This document shows, piece by piece, positions 1 to 8,652 of a DNA stretch of 51,569 nt. Under the pieces are notes generated by a model. That model was not told the DNA's origin. It saw only the letters and a program-made list of their open reading frames with translations, and made no database searches. The stretch lies in assembly GCA_910587955.1 (NCBI GenBank), contig CAJUNN010000017.1:1-51569 (forward strand). Reading direction: 5' to 3'. Within the stretch, counting starts at the first letter, position 1. Each line of letters begins with the position of its first letter. This DNA comes from an uncultured Lachnospiraceae bacterium (GTDB lineage: Bacteria; Bacillota; Clostridia; Lachnospirales; Lachnospiraceae). Made by a program: the position numbers and the translations under genes.

Positions 1-62
1 CTTTTTTAGGAGAAAATATTTTTCATTTTTCTATTGACATTTATTAGCTGGACTTCTATTTT

Positions 63-440
63 CTAAAGCAGCCAGCCGGTATACACCAAAATCAGAATCA
101 CGGTTCCGGCAAACACCTACAGCAGACTCCCTACCGCCCAAAACCGGCCGCACAAGCCTCTTCCGCTTTCCAGAAAGAACTGTGCGTAACTGGCGGAAAA
201 TCCTGCTCCCAAGCCTCCTAAGATGACGGTAACGGGCCGGTAATCCGTTCCCATTCCAAAGCAAATCCACGGAACGATCAAGAGAGTACCGAAAATAACC
301 GTCAAGATAAGCAGGGCGCTTTTATATCCGAACATGGGAATGTCAAAATCCGTACTCCCCAGGGCCGTACCGTATGTTTTCTTTCCGCCGCTGTTTTTTA
401 CTTCCCAGGTACGGAATGCCCTTTTCCTATTCTCCGTCAT
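63..440 (-). pseudogene. Small PTS-locus membrane protein, interrupted by in-frame TAG
   Basis: Three-segment membrane protein of unknown function. From the ATG at 440 the frame gives about 107 residues with two hydrophobic segments (around residues 40-62 and 67-90), then a TAG at 119-117. The same frame continues for 17 strongly hydrophobic residues (VFAGTVILILVYTGWLL) to a second TAG at 65-63. The third predicted membrane segment runs straight across the first TAG, so the likely ancestral reading is one protein of about 125 residues broken by a CAG-to-TAG change. Its start overlaps the end of the PTS IIA gene by 14 nt, which suggests translational coupling. I do not recognise the family. 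Alternatively the gene ends at 117 and the hydrophobic extension is chance, but the uninterrupted membrane segment argues against that. Confidence 0.55.
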
Positions 441-780
441 GCCCTTCCTCCTTCCGGTCCGTTTCCAGCCGATGCAGCCGCCTGCATATACGGATAAAGT
501 TTTCCGCCAATGTCCTCACTTCCATAGCACTCATCAGATGATCCTGCGCATGTACAAAAATTACATTGATTTCCTGGTGTTCTCCCGAGGCTTCTTTCCG
601 AATCAAATCCGTCTGGATCTCATGGGCCTTTGCCAGGCTCCTGTCCGCCTCTTTCAGGAGCTCCTCCGCTTTTTCAAAACCGCCGTTTTCTGCCGCATCA
701 ATCGCTTCATAAGCCAGCCCCTTGGCATCTCCCCCGTAATTGATAATTTCAAATAGGACGGCCCCCAATTCATCTGTCAT
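427..780 (-). CDS. PTS lactose/cellobiose-family IIA component
   Basis: About 117 residues, the normal length for IIA-Lac/Chb proteins, which form all-helical trimers and pass phosphate from HPr to the IIB domain. The active-site motif VHAQDHLMSA is present: the first His is the phosphorylated residue and the Asp three residues later is the family's trimer-core metal ligand. The GGDAKGLAYEA segment near the N-terminus is also typical. I chose the ATG at 780 (MTDELG) over the one ten codons upstream because the family starts here; it overlaps the end of the upstream glucosidase gene by 11 nt. It probably serves a cellobiose or other beta-glucoside permease whose IIB and IIC genes would lie left of the window. 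This gene looks intact although both neighbours are interrupted. Confidence 0.9.
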   Translation of the reverse strand: MTDELGAVLFEIINYGGDAKGLAYEAIDAAENGGFEKAEELLKEADRSLAKAHEIQTDLIRKEASGEHQEINVIFVHAQDHLMSAMEVRTLAENFIRICRRLHRLETDRKEEGHDGE

Positions 781-2248
781 ATTCTTCTTCTCCCTTCCTG
801 GTTTTTTCATGTTTCACAAAGTTTTTGTACCATTCAAAGCTGTCTTTCTTGATGCGCCTGTAGGTGCCGTTTCCGCAGTTATCCGCATCCACGTAGATCA
901 CGCCGTACCGTTTCTCCATCTCACAGCTTCCGGCAGAAACAATGTCAATAATTCCCCACATGGCGTATCCCAGTACCTCCACCCCGTCCCGCTGGGCTTC
1001 TTTGATCTGTCTGAAATGCTCCTTCAGATAATCAATCCGGTAAACATCGTGAATTTTCCCGTCCTCCTACAGAACATCCCTGCTGCCGTATCCGTTTTCC
1101 GCTATAAACACCGGCTTTTCATAGCGGTCAAATACTTTATTTAAGGAAATGCGAAGGCCCACGGCGTCAATCTGCCATCCCCACTCATTTGCTTTTAAAT
1201 ATGGATTTTTTGTGGCTGTTACGAGATTTCCGGCTGTCTTTTCTTTTTCCTCCACAGAAACCACGGAAGACTGGTAATAAGAAAAACTTACAAAATCCGC
1301 CGTATGCTTCTTAAGGTCTATCCGGTCTTCCTCCGTAACCGCAAAAGAAATCTGCCGCTCTTCAAAGAAGCGTTTCATATAGGAGGGATATTGTCCCCTT
1401 ACAAGCACGTCACTGCAGAACCACTGGTTGATCTGCTCCTCCCTTACAGTCTTCAGATTATCCCCGGGACTGCAGGAATACGGATAATAGCAAAAGCAGG
1501 CTGTCATACATCCGAATTTCCCGTTTGTCATTCTGCGGCCCATCTCAATCACCTTGGCGCTTGCCACAAACTGATGGTGAAGGGATTGAAACACCAGCGA
1601 TTCATCATAGGGTTCCTCCCCTTCCCTTATAAGCCCTACGCCGTTGTACGGCGAAAAATAGCCGGCATTGATTTCGTTAAATGGAAGATAAAAGTCAATC
1701 AAATCTCCCCAGTTCTCAAACACGGTCTTTGCAAATCTCAAATAGAAATCAATGGTTTTCCTGTTTGTCCATCCCCTGTAATGCTCTACCAGATAAAGCG
1801 GCACCGCATAGTGGTTCATAGTCAGGAAAATCCGCATTCCCGCACTGCGCACTGCCTGAAATACGCAGGTGTAATATTCGATCCCCGCAAGGTTTGGCTC
1901 TTCTTCGTCTCCCCTTGGATACAGCCGGGACCAGCCTATGGACATCCGGTAAATATCAAGGCCCAGTTCTTTCAGAAGCCCAATATCCTCCTCCAGATGA
2001 TGATAGCCGTCGCTTGCCTTCCGAAACGGATAGCAGGCGTCCCGGGTATCCTCCTTTGCCCGCCGGACTGCATCTCCGGTCAAAAGACGGGTTGCCGTGG
2101 TGGCATTGGAAGTCCGCGGCAGATAAGGCCTGCAATCCTGGGTATCCATTCCGCGTCCCCCTTCCCGGAATCCTCCTTCGTACTGGCCGGAGGCCGTTGC
2201 CCCTCCCCATAAAATGGGGGAAACCGATGTTTGAAATAGCTCTCTCAT
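770..2248 (-). pseudogene. 6-phospho-beta-glucosidase (GH1), interrupted by in-frame amber codon
   Basis: Family GH1 enzyme that hydrolyses phosphorylated beta-glucosides delivered by a PTS. The acid/base Glu lies in LPFNEIN (about residue 192) and the nucleophile in AENG (about residue 384). Translation stops at a TAG at 1069-1067, ten codons after the nucleophile, but the same frame continues for about 99 codons with a normal GH1 C-terminus: an EDGKIHDVYRIDYL segment, a GYAMWGIIDIVSAG segment and the S-x(6)-K-x-Y 6-phosphate site in SCEMEKRYGV. The truncated product lacks the phosphate-binding region and would probably be inactive. The start at 2248 has GGGAG seven bases upstream. It follows murQ closely and overlaps the IIA gene. 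A sequencing error or readthrough cannot be excluded. Confidence 0.88.
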
Positions 2249-2271
2249 AGAATCGCTCCCATCCTTGTTTT

Positions 2272-3171
2272 CTATGGCTTTTGAAAAATGGCCTCTCTTA
2301 CGCGCCCTTTGGTTCTATGCAGCAATTCTCCGGCCATCTGTGCATCACATCCGGTAAGAATCATAGTCACCGCTGTTTTTACGCTTCCCCCTGCTTCGTT
2401 GATGGCCTTCCGGGCTTCCTCCCGCGTCACTCCCGCCGCTTCCATAGCAATGTTTTCCGCTCTGGTGCACAGCTTTTCGTTGCTCTGTACCACATCCACC
2501 ATCAGATTCTCATAGGCTTTCCCGATTCTCACCATAGAGGCCGTCGTAATCATATTCAAAACCATCTTCTGCGCCGTGCCTGCTTTCAGTCTTGTAGAGC
2601 CAGTCAGCACCTCAGGCCCCGTCTCCACTTCAATGGCGATTTCCGCCGCGCGCCCGATATCGCTTCCCCGGTTGCAGGAAACCGCTGCCGTGCGGCAGCC
2701 GATACTTTTGGCATATTCCAGCCCTCCGATCACGTAGGGCGTACGCCCCGACGCCGCGATGCCGACTACAATATCCTTTTCCGTAAGGCGATGCTTCTCC
2801 AGATCCTTCTTCCCCTGGCCCGGATCGTCTTCCGTACATTCCACCGGATGGCGCAGGGCCCTGTCTCCCCCTGCAATCATTCCCACCACCATCTCTGCAG
2901 GCACACCGTATGTAGGCGGACATTCGGAAGCATCCAGAACCCCCAGCCTGCCGCTTGTCCCTGCTCCCAGGTAGAAAAGCCTGCCGCCTCTGTGAAACGC
3001 CTCTTCTACAGCCGAAACCAGCTCCGCAATTTCCGGCAGTACTTTTTCCACCGCCTCCGGCACCTTTCTGTCTTCCGCATTCATAGCCTTCACAATCTCC
3101 AGAGGCGTCATCCGGTCCAAATTCATCGTATTTGGATTGCGGGTTTCCGTTAACATGTTCTCAAGCTTCAA
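2272..3171 (-). CDS. murQ: N-acetylmuramic acid 6-phosphate etherase
   Basis: MurQ cleaves the lactyl ether of MurNAc-6-phosphate to give GlcNAc-6-phosphate and D-lactate in cell-wall sugar recycling or salvage. About 299 residues, full length. The SIS-domain signature LGAGTSGRLG, the catalytic Glu in DASECPPTYG, the second Glu in HPVECTEDD and the VVGIAASGRTPYV segment are all present, as is TGSTRLKAGTAQK. I prefer a TTG start at 3171 (preceded at eight bases by GGAG, giving MKLENMLTETRN) to the longer frame beginning at 3243; an ATG at 3156 is the other option. It is the first gene of the operon leading into the GH1 and IIA genes, divergent from a broken RpiR-type regulator. It shows no lesion. 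Confidence 0.95.
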   Translation of the reverse strand: MKLENMLTETRNPNTMNLDRMTPLEIVKAMNAEDRKVPEAVEKVLPEIAELVSAVEEAFHRGGRLFYLGAGTSGRLGVLDASECPPTYGVPAEMVVGMIAGGDRALRHPVECTEDDPGQGKKDLEKHRLTEKDIVVGIAASGRTPYVIGGLEYAKSIGCRTAAVSCNRGSDIGRAAEIAIEVETGPEVLTGSTRLKAGTAQKMVLNMITTASMVRIGKAYENLMVDVVQSNEKLCTRAENIAMEAAGVTREEARKAINEAGGSVKTAVTMILTGCDAQMAGELLHRTKGRVREAIFQKP

Positions 3172-3219
3172 ATCCCTCTCTCCTTGCCGTTCCTTTCTGT
3201 ATTTCTTTCTTGTGATTTC

Positions 3220-3248
3220 AATGTATCTTTTTAAAATAAACATGTCAA
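3220..3248 (-). promoter_or_regulatory. Candidate murQ operon promoter
   Basis: On the minus strand a perfect TTGACA -35 (3248-3243) is followed after 17 bases by TACATT (3225-3220), placed about 50 bases before the preferred murQ start. The -35 overlaps that of the divergent regulator promoter. Confidence 0.6.
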
Positions 3249-3273
3249 CATTTAATCAGAATTGTGGTACAAT
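3245..3273 (+). promoter_or_regulatory. Candidate promoter of the RpiR-type gene
   Basis: TCAACA (3245-3250), 17-base spacer, then TACAAT (3268-3273) with an upstream TG giving an extended -10. TTGTG and CACAA half sites flank the -10 and could be an operator. Confidence 0.5.
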
Positions 3274-3337
3274 GTTTCACAAAGGAGCGCAGGATTGACT
3301 TATTTACCATATTTCTTAAAACATTTGGAGGGTTTTT

Positions 3338-4082
3338 ATGAAAAGTGCATTATTAAAATTGAGAGAATTAGAAAGCACCATGAGCAGCACAGAGGCAAAT
3401 ATTGCCCGCTATATACAGAATAATCCGGAGAAAGTTTGTACGCTTACCGTGCGGGAACTGGCAGAAAACGCCTACGCATCGCCCTCAAGCGTTATCCGCG
3501 TATGTCATGCAATCGGATTTAAAGGTTACCTTTAACAACATCCGCTCCCTAGAAGACACACAGCACCTATTAAATGCCGGCACCCTTTCCCAATGCGCCG
3601 GACTGCTTGTCACCTGCCGGACCATCCTGCTGTTCGGCATGGGCTCCTCCCTGTGCGTAGCCAAAGACACGTATCTAAAATTTTTAAGAATGAATAAGCC
3701 GTGTATCGTAAATGAAGACTGGCATTCCCAGCTGCTGCAGGCCAAGAATTCCTCTTCCGAAGATGCTGCGATCATCTTCTCCTACGGCGGACAGACAAAA
3801 GAAATGATAGAATGTATGAAAATATTAAAAAAGAACGGAACTCCCTGCATCGCCGTCACAAGGTATGCCCTCTCTTCCATTGCAAAACTGGCCGACTACT
3901 GCCTCTACACTGCAGCCAACGAAACCCTCTTCCGAAACGGGGCCATGTCCTCACGTCTGTCGCAGCTAAACGTTGTAGACATTCTCTATACAGGTTTTGC
4001 TTTCCTGCAGCACGACTATGCCGTGAAGCAGCTGGTTCACACCCACATCCAGAAAGAAAATGCAGACAGCGGAGAGCCGTAA
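3338..4082 (+). pseudogene. RpiR-family transcriptional regulator with internal deletion/frameshift
   Basis: RpiR regulators have an N-terminal helix-turn-helix domain and a C-terminal SIS domain that senses phosphosugars. The first frame (ATG 3338, preceded by GGAGG) encodes the HTH domain through GFKGYL and stops at 3535. The next frame carries a recognisable C-terminal part beginning NNIRSLEDTQHLL, followed by the SIS core (FGMGSSLCVAKD) and a second SIS segment (IIFSYGGQTKEM), ending at 4082. In intact family members roughly 40 residues separate GFKGY from the NNIRSLEDT-like helix; here they are adjacent and out of frame. The simplest reading is a deletion not divisible by three. The product would be an isolated HTH domain, so control of the divergent murQ operon is probably altered. 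Confidence 0.85.
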
Positions 4083-5171
4083 TCAGCTCTCCACCGCACT
4101 CCCCACTATAAAATCAATAGTCTTGTCGTACACCAGATTGTTTTCAATCATCTCACGCCCGTACATCTCCTCGAAGGCAGCGCCGTTCTCGGCTCCGTAC
4201 TGGGCAGCCAGGCCATCAAGCCCCTCCTGATACTCTTCTTCCGTCACACCAATCTGCTCGGCTTCTGTAACTGCATCAATAACCAGGCGGCTTTTTAGCT
4301 GGAACCGGGCAAGCTCGTCCACCTGCCGGTCAAACTCTTCCTGTGTCATGCCCATGTAGGCAGACAGATACTCCGACAGTTCCATCCCTGCGTAGGAAGC
4401 ATACATTTCCTGCTCTTCTACAATGCTATCCCGCAGAGTCTTAAGATCCTCCTCTGCACAGTCAAATTCCGAGCTGTCGATCAAAGCCTGGATGGTCTGA
4501 TATTCCTTCTCGGACTGGCGGTTGCTCTCCTTGTACTGGGCAAGCCCCGTCCTCACGGCCTCTTTGTAGGCATCCACGGAATCATACTCCGTATTCTTCT
4601 GGACAAACTCGTCCGTCAGCTCCGCATCCACAAGCTCTACGATATCGTGAATCGTCACCTCAAACACCACTTCTGCCCCGGACATATCGGGATTGGGATT
4701 ATAAGGTTCCGGGAAGGTCAGCGGCAGTTCGCAGGTGGTCCCCGTTTCCTTGCCAATCAGCCCATCCTCAAATCCCGGAATGAAGGACCCGGAACCGATG
4801 GTCAGGTTATATCCCTCTCCCTGGGAGCTTCCTCCCTGAAATTCCTCTCCGTCCATACGGCCCACAAAGTCAATGTTAACCGTATCCCCTTCCTCAATCA
4901 CCGTCTTTCCCTCAATGGGCCGTGCATCCGGGTTCATTGCCAGAAGGGAATCAATCTCCGCCTGGACCTCTTCCTCTGTCACTTCCAAATCCACGTGAAT
5001 CTGGATGCCCTTATAGGTTCCAAGCTTTGTCACGCTGCTGTTTGCAAATTCCCTTTCTGTCTCCTGGGCTTCCTCTGCCGGAGCCTCCGGTTCTGTCTCT
5101 TTCTTTGTGCAGGCTGCCGCCAGCACAAAAAGTCCCGCCAGAACCAGTATCCATAATTTTTTCTTTTTCAT
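4083..5171 (-). CDS. FKBP-type peptidyl-prolyl isomerase lipoprotein, trigger-factor-like
   Basis: A secreted foldase candidate of about 362 residues. From the ATG at 5171 the protein begins with a lipoprotein signal (MKKKKLWILVLAG, lipobox LAAAC), followed by an acidic linker. An FKBP-type domain (GDTVNIDFVGRMDG, then GSGSFIPGFEDGLIG) occupies about residues 90-185. The helical C-terminal half resembles trigger factor. The ATG is preceded by a GGGAAG site. Anchored outside the membrane, it would assist folding of exported proteins, in a role analogous to PrsA, though built from a trigger-factor-type scaffold. Its stop codon abuts the end of the convergent regulator remnant with no spacer. 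The family assignment is firm; clients are unknown. Confidence 0.88.
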   Translation of the reverse strand: MKKKKLWILVLAGLFVLAAACTKKETEPEAPAEEAQETEREFANSSVTKLGTYKGIQIHVDLEVTEEEVQAEIDSLLAMNPDARPIEGKTVIEEGDTVNIDFVGRMDGEEFQGGSSQGEGYNLTIGSGSFIPGFEDGLIGKETGTTCELPLTFPEPYNPNPDMSGAEVVFEVTIHDIVELVDAELTDEFVQKNTEYDSVDAYKEAVRTGLAQYKESNRQSEKEYQTIQALIDSSEFDCAEEDLKTLRDSIVEEQEMYASYAGMELSEYLSAYMGMTQEEFDRQVDELARFQLKSRLVIDAVTEAEQIGVTEEEYQEGLDGLAAQYGAENGAAFEEMYGREMIENNLVYDKTIDFIVGSAVES

Positions 5172-5237
5172 AAATTTCTTCCCTTTGCTTTCTTTATATG
5201 CTAGTAGAATACCACGTTTCTCCTCCCCCGGCAAGCT

Positions 5238-6722
5238 TTAGAGCAGCGGAGAAAACAATCTGGAGAATTGTTCCTTAAAACGCACTACAAAGGAACGGCG
5301 GCCGTAAAGATACCGGGTCACCCTGGTACACGACTTCAAATCTTCCATAAAAACAGCCTCCAGGCGTTCCGCCGTCTCCACGCTGTAAACCACGGCGCTG
5401 ACCTCAAAATTCAATTTGAAGCTGCGGATATCCATATTGGCTGTCCCGTAGCAGCTCACTACCCCGTCAACCACCATGCCTTTGGCATGGAGAAAACCGT
5501 TGTCATACGTATAGCATTTAGCCCCGGCGTCCAAAAGATCCCCGATATAGGAATAAGTTGCCCAGTAGACGAACGGATGATCCGGCTTGCAGGGAATCAT
5601 CACCCGTACATCCACGCCGGACAGGGCCGCAATGCGGATGGCGCTCATAACCGTCTCGTCCGGGATAAAGTACGGCGTCTGGATATAAATATTCTTCCGT
5701 GCCTTGCTGATCATTTTTAGATAGACGTTGCGGATGTTCTGCCATTTGGAGTCCGGGCCGCTGGTAATAATCTGCACGGCTTCCTCACCGCAGGCCTCCT
5801 CCTCATATCCCTGGAAATACCGATCCGTGAGAAAAAGATTCTGCTTGGTGGCATAATTCCAGTCCAAAATAAACCGGATGTGCAGGGAAAGCACTGCAGA
5901 TCCCCGGATTTGTAAATGGGTATCCCGCCAATAGCCGAATTTCGGATCCAGTCCCACGTACTCCCTTCCAATATTGAAGCCCCCCACAAAAGCCGTCCTG
6001 CCGTCAATCACCACAATCTTCCGGTGGTTCCGGTAATTCATGCGGAGCTGCAGCCGCCCGAAAAGAGCCGGAAAAAACTCTCCCACCTGGATGCCGGCGC
6101 TCCGCAGCCTCTTCCAGTCCCTTTTTTTCATGGTGCGGCTTCCCATGCTGTCATACAGCAGGCGCACTTCCACACCCTGCTGCACCTTCTCAATCAAAAG
6201 CTTCTCAAAGGGCTGCCACAGCTCGTCGTTGCGTATAATGTAGTACTGGATATGAATATAAGACTGCGCCTTGCGGATCTCCTCGTAGAGAGCGGCAAAC
6301 TTTTCCTTTCCGTCCGTGTAAATCTCAATCTGGTTGTCCGCGCTGTAGACGGCATCCGCCGCCTCCAGATTCATCAGCATCATATCCGAAAATTTCTGCA
6401 GTCTGGGATCCGCAGGCTGAAATTCCTTCCGGATAATCGTCTCCTCCTGTTTGCTGATGGCAGAATAGATGGCGTCCTCAATCTCCTTCGTACGGAAGAT
6501 ATGCTCCCGGTGAAAGTCATGTCCCACCATAAAATAGAGAAAAATTCCCAAAACCGGAATAAAATACAAGAGAAGCAGCCATGTCCAGACGGTTTTCGGC
6601 TCCCGGCGTTCAAAAAAAACAATCAGAACCGACAGGATAATGTTGATAAAAAGCAAATGGTCCATCCAGAATCTTAAAATCTGGATGAGGCCGCTCCAAA
6701 GAACCTGTAAAGCAATCAGCAT
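5238..6722 (-). CDS. cls: Cardiolipin synthase
   Basis: Phospholipase-D superfamily enzyme that condenses two phosphatidylglycerol molecules to cardiolipin at the membrane. 494 residues, usual length. Two N-terminal membrane segments (about residues 20-40 and 45-65) precede two HKD motifs: HRKIVVID followed by GGFNIG, and HAKGMVVD followed by GTANMDIRS. The FERREP and VWTWLLLLYFIPVLG segments match the bacterial Cls N-terminus. It stands alone on the minus strand, 66 bases upstream of the foldase lipoprotein, and diverges from a small membrane protein gene with a strong promoter. Confidence 0.94.
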   Translation of the reverse strand: MLIALQVLWSGLIQILRFWMDHLLFINIILSVLIVFFERREPKTVWTWLLLLYFIPVLGIFLYFMVGHDFHREHIFRTKEIEDAIYSAISKQEETIIRKEFQPADPRLQKFSDMMLMNLEAADAVYSADNQIEIYTDGKEKFAALYEEIRKAQSYIHIQYYIIRNDELWQPFEKLLIEKVQQGVEVRLLYDSMGSRTMKKRDWKRLRSAGIQVGEFFPALFGRLQLRMNYRNHRKIVVIDGRTAFVGGFNIGREYVGLDPKFGYWRDTHLQIRGSAVLSLHIRFILDWNYATKQNLFLTDRYFQGYEEEACGEEAVQIITSGPDSKWQNIRNVYLKMISKARKNIYIQTPYFIPDETVMSAIRIAALSGVDVRVMIPCKPDHPFVYWATYSYIGDLLDAGAKCYTYDNGFLHAKGMVVDGVVSCYGTANMDIRSFKLNFEVSAVVYSVETAERLEAVFMEDLKSCTRVTRYLYGRRSFVVRFKEQFSRLFSPLL

Positions 6723-6759
6723 ATCTGCTCTCCTCTTGCATTTGGGGTTTTTCTTTTCC

Positions 6760-6788
6760 TTGCACTTTACCGGAAAAACTGTTATAAT
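6760..6788 (+). promoter_or_regulatory. Strong sigma-A type promoter
   Basis: TTGCAC (6760-6765), exactly 17 bases, then a perfect TATAAT (6783-6788), followed about 36 bases later by the start codon of the small membrane protein. Confidence 0.8.
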
Positions 6789-6824
6789 GTGTCCTACGTG
6801 AAGTACTTAGGAGGATCTGGATCT

Positions 6825-7265
6825 ATGTCAAAACTTACCATAATTCTGTTAGTGATTCTTGCCGTCTTAATCGCTGCGTTCATCGCCCTGATCATTGTGG
6901 GAAGAAAAGCCCAGCGGAGACAGGCCCTGCAGCAGGAACAGATGGATGCCATCGCCCAGACTGTCAGCATGCTGGTCATTGATAAAAAGCGGATGAAGAT
7001 TTCCCAGTCCGGCCTGCCCCAGCAGGTGATTGATCAGACACCCAAATTCCTGCGTTGGAACAAACTTCCCATTGTCAAAGCCAAAGTGGGCCCCAAGATG
7101 ATGATTCTCGCCTGCGACGAGAAGGTATTTGAACTTATTCCCGTAAAGCGGGAAGTCAAGGTGGTTGTGAGCGGCATTTATATCTCCGCTATCAAAAGTG
7201 CCAGAGGCGGGCTGGAAACTCCGGTCCAGAAAAAAGGATTTTTCAAACGCCTGTTCAAAAAATAA
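6825..7265 (+). CDS. Single-pass membrane protein of unknown function
   Basis: 146 residues from the ATG at 6825, which has AGGAGG ten bases upstream; an in-frame upstream start at 6789 would overlap the promoter and is rejected. The N-terminus is a single membrane segment (about residues 4-25), followed by a basic, Gln-rich stretch. A compact domain follows, with the segments PKFLRWNKLPIVKAKVGPKM and ACDEKVFELIPVKREVKVVV, then a basic tail ending in FKRLFKK. This looks like an inner-membrane protein with a cytoplasmic soluble domain. I do not recognise a function. It is a single-gene unit with its own promoter and terminator. Confidence 0.82.
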   Translation: MSKLTIILLVILAVLIAAFIALIIVGRKAQRRQALQQEQMDAIAQTVSMLVIDKKRMKISQSGLPQQVIDQTPKFLRWNKLPIVKAKVGPKMMILACDEKVFELIPVKREVKVVVSGIYISAIKSARGGLETPVQKKGFFKRLFKK

Positions 7266-7283
7266 GATGTACGTGCAGACAAG

Positions 7284-7321
7284 GCCTTCCGGGAATGCTT
7301 TCCTTCCCGGAAGGCTTTTTT
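7284..7321. terminator. Intrinsic terminator, probably bidirectional
   Basis: Perfect 12-base-pair stem GCCTTCCGGGAA / TTCCCGGAAGGC with an 8-base loop and a T-run at 7316, lying between convergent genes. Confidence 0.92.
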
Positions 7322-7772
7322 ATGTCTCCTGAAGCCGGAAATCCTTTGCATTTTTCGATTTCACATTCACCCGGATGGAGCAGTCCGCCAGAAACACATT
7401 GTCCATCTCCATAGAATAGCAGACCTGGAGATCCATGAATTCTTCCGACTCCTGCAGCAGAACCTTTGAAGTAGCGAATTCCATCTCAATGCTTCCGAAA
7501 GGCGTCTCATAGGAAGTCTTAGTTTTCCTGCCCTTCTCAAATACCATATGGGTGCGGATCAAGCCTTTTTTCGTCACCTCCAGGCTCCCCTCCCCAATCT
7601 TGAGACGGTTCTCAATGTGTTCCCGGGACCCCTCCACAGCCTCCTCATAGAAAAGATAATGCTTTCCGTTCTTCTGGTAATACTCGCCCGCTGTCACCAC
7701 CTCCACCGGCCTGCCGGTTTCCCCGTCCATAAGCTGAAGCCCCGATATGGTGATCAATACCTGCTTTGTCAT
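7320..7772 (-). CDS. DUF1934 domain protein (calycin-like, YwiB type)
   Basis: 150 residues, the whole length of the DUF1934 family, a beta-barrel protein common in Firmicutes with no established reaction. Recognisable segments include VLITISGLQ near the N-terminus, YYQKNGKHYLFYEE, GEGSLEVTKKGLIRTHMVFEKG and TPFGSIEMEFATSK. It starts six bases after the end of murI and is probably co-transcribed with it. Linkage to murI suggests, without proving, a role near the cell envelope. Intact. Confidence 0.88.
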   Translation of the reverse strand: MTKQVLITISGLQLMDGETGRPVEVVTAGEYYQKNGKHYLFYEEAVEGSREHIENRLKIGEGSLEVTKKGLIRTHMVFEKGRKTKTSYETPFGSIEMEFATSKVLLQESEEFMDLQVCYSMEMDNVFLADCSIRVNVKSKNAKDFRLQET

Positions 7773-7778
7773 CCCTGT

Positions 7779-8603
7779 CTAATACTCCTCTATGTTGATC
7801 TGTCTGGTGCTGGTAATATCAAAAGGAAGAATGGAATTGGCAAAAGCCTTGAAACGTTCTGCCGCATCGCTCACAAAAAACTCATACGGATTTTCTTCCG
7901 TCTTATTGTGCCCCTGATTATCCATCTCTTCCCTCTTCAGAAGCTCCCGAAGCTCTATGGCCGTCTCATAGGCCGGATTGACCAAAACCGCATTCTCCCC
8001 CATGACTTTGCGCACGGTAGAGCGGATCAGGGGGTAATGGGTGCAGCCCAGGATCAGCGTATCCACCTGCCGCTCCTTCATCTCCTGGAGGTAACGCTGC
8101 GCCACCGCTTCCGTCACCGGATCCTTCAGCCACCCCTCCTCTACCAGAGAAACAAAGAGCGGGCAGGCTTTCTCACAAACCCGGGCCTCCGGCCGGAGGC
8201 TCTGTATGTAATCCCGGTAAATATGGCTTCCCACGGTAGCTTCCGTACCGATCACGCCGATGTTGCCCCCGGTGCTGGCCCGGGCCGCCACCCTGGCTCC
8301 CGGTTTCACCACGCCTATAATCGGAAGGTCCAGCTCCGCCCGCAGAGTCTCCAGAGCGTAGGCGCTGGCCGTATTGCAGGCGATCACAATGGCCTTCACG
8401 TTCCGGGTCTTTAGAAACCGCACAATCTGCCGGGAATAGCGGATTACCGTATCCCGGGATTTGGTTCCGTAGGGCACCCGGGCCGTATCCCCGAAATATA
8501 CAATCCGTTCCTTGGGAATCTGGCGCATAATTTCCCGGGCCACCGTCAGGCCGCCCACACCCGAATCAAAAACCCCGATGGGGGCTTCTCTCAGTTCACT
8601 CAT
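7779..8603 (-). CDS. murI: Glutamate racemase
   Basis: Cofactor-independent racemase that makes D-glutamate for peptidoglycan. About 274 residues. Both catalytic cysteines are visible, in ACNTASA and GCTHYPL; the N-terminal IGVFDSGVGGLTV and YFGDTARVPYG motifs are canonical. I prefer the ATG at 8603 (MSELREAPIG), which has GGAG six bases upstream, over the ATG at 8615, whose nearest Shine-Dalgarno is too far away. A charged insert (residues about 230-245, EEMDNQGHNKTEENP) near the C-terminus is slightly unusual. It is followed by the DUF1934 gene in the same unit. Confidence 0.96.
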   Translation of the reverse strand: MSELREAPIGVFDSGVGGLTVAREIMRQIPKERIVYFGDTARVPYGTKSRDTVIRYSRQIVRFLKTRNVKAIVIACNTASAYALETLRAELDLPIIGVVKPGARVAARASTGGNIGVIGTEATVGSHIYRDYIQSLRPEARVCEKACPLFVSLVEEGWLKDPVTEAVAQRYLQEMKERQVDTLILGCTHYPLIRSTVRKVMGENAVLVNPAYETAIELRELLKREEMDNQGHNKTEENPYEFFVSDAAERFKAFANSILPFDITSTRQINIEEY

Positions 8604-8652
8604 AAAATTCTCCATTCCGGTACCGCAGTTTTCCTCCCTGCGTTCCTGCCGC

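Noticed and set aside
63..1069. Organism-wide recoding of TAG as glutamine or pyrrolysine
   Set aside because: malQ, plsC, putP and the cold-shock gene end at TAG exactly where their families end, so TAG is an ordinary stop in this genome.
1304..2212. Plus-strand open frame of 302 codons opposite the GH1 gene
   Set aside because: Antisense shadow; the minus strand has clear GH1 motifs in order.
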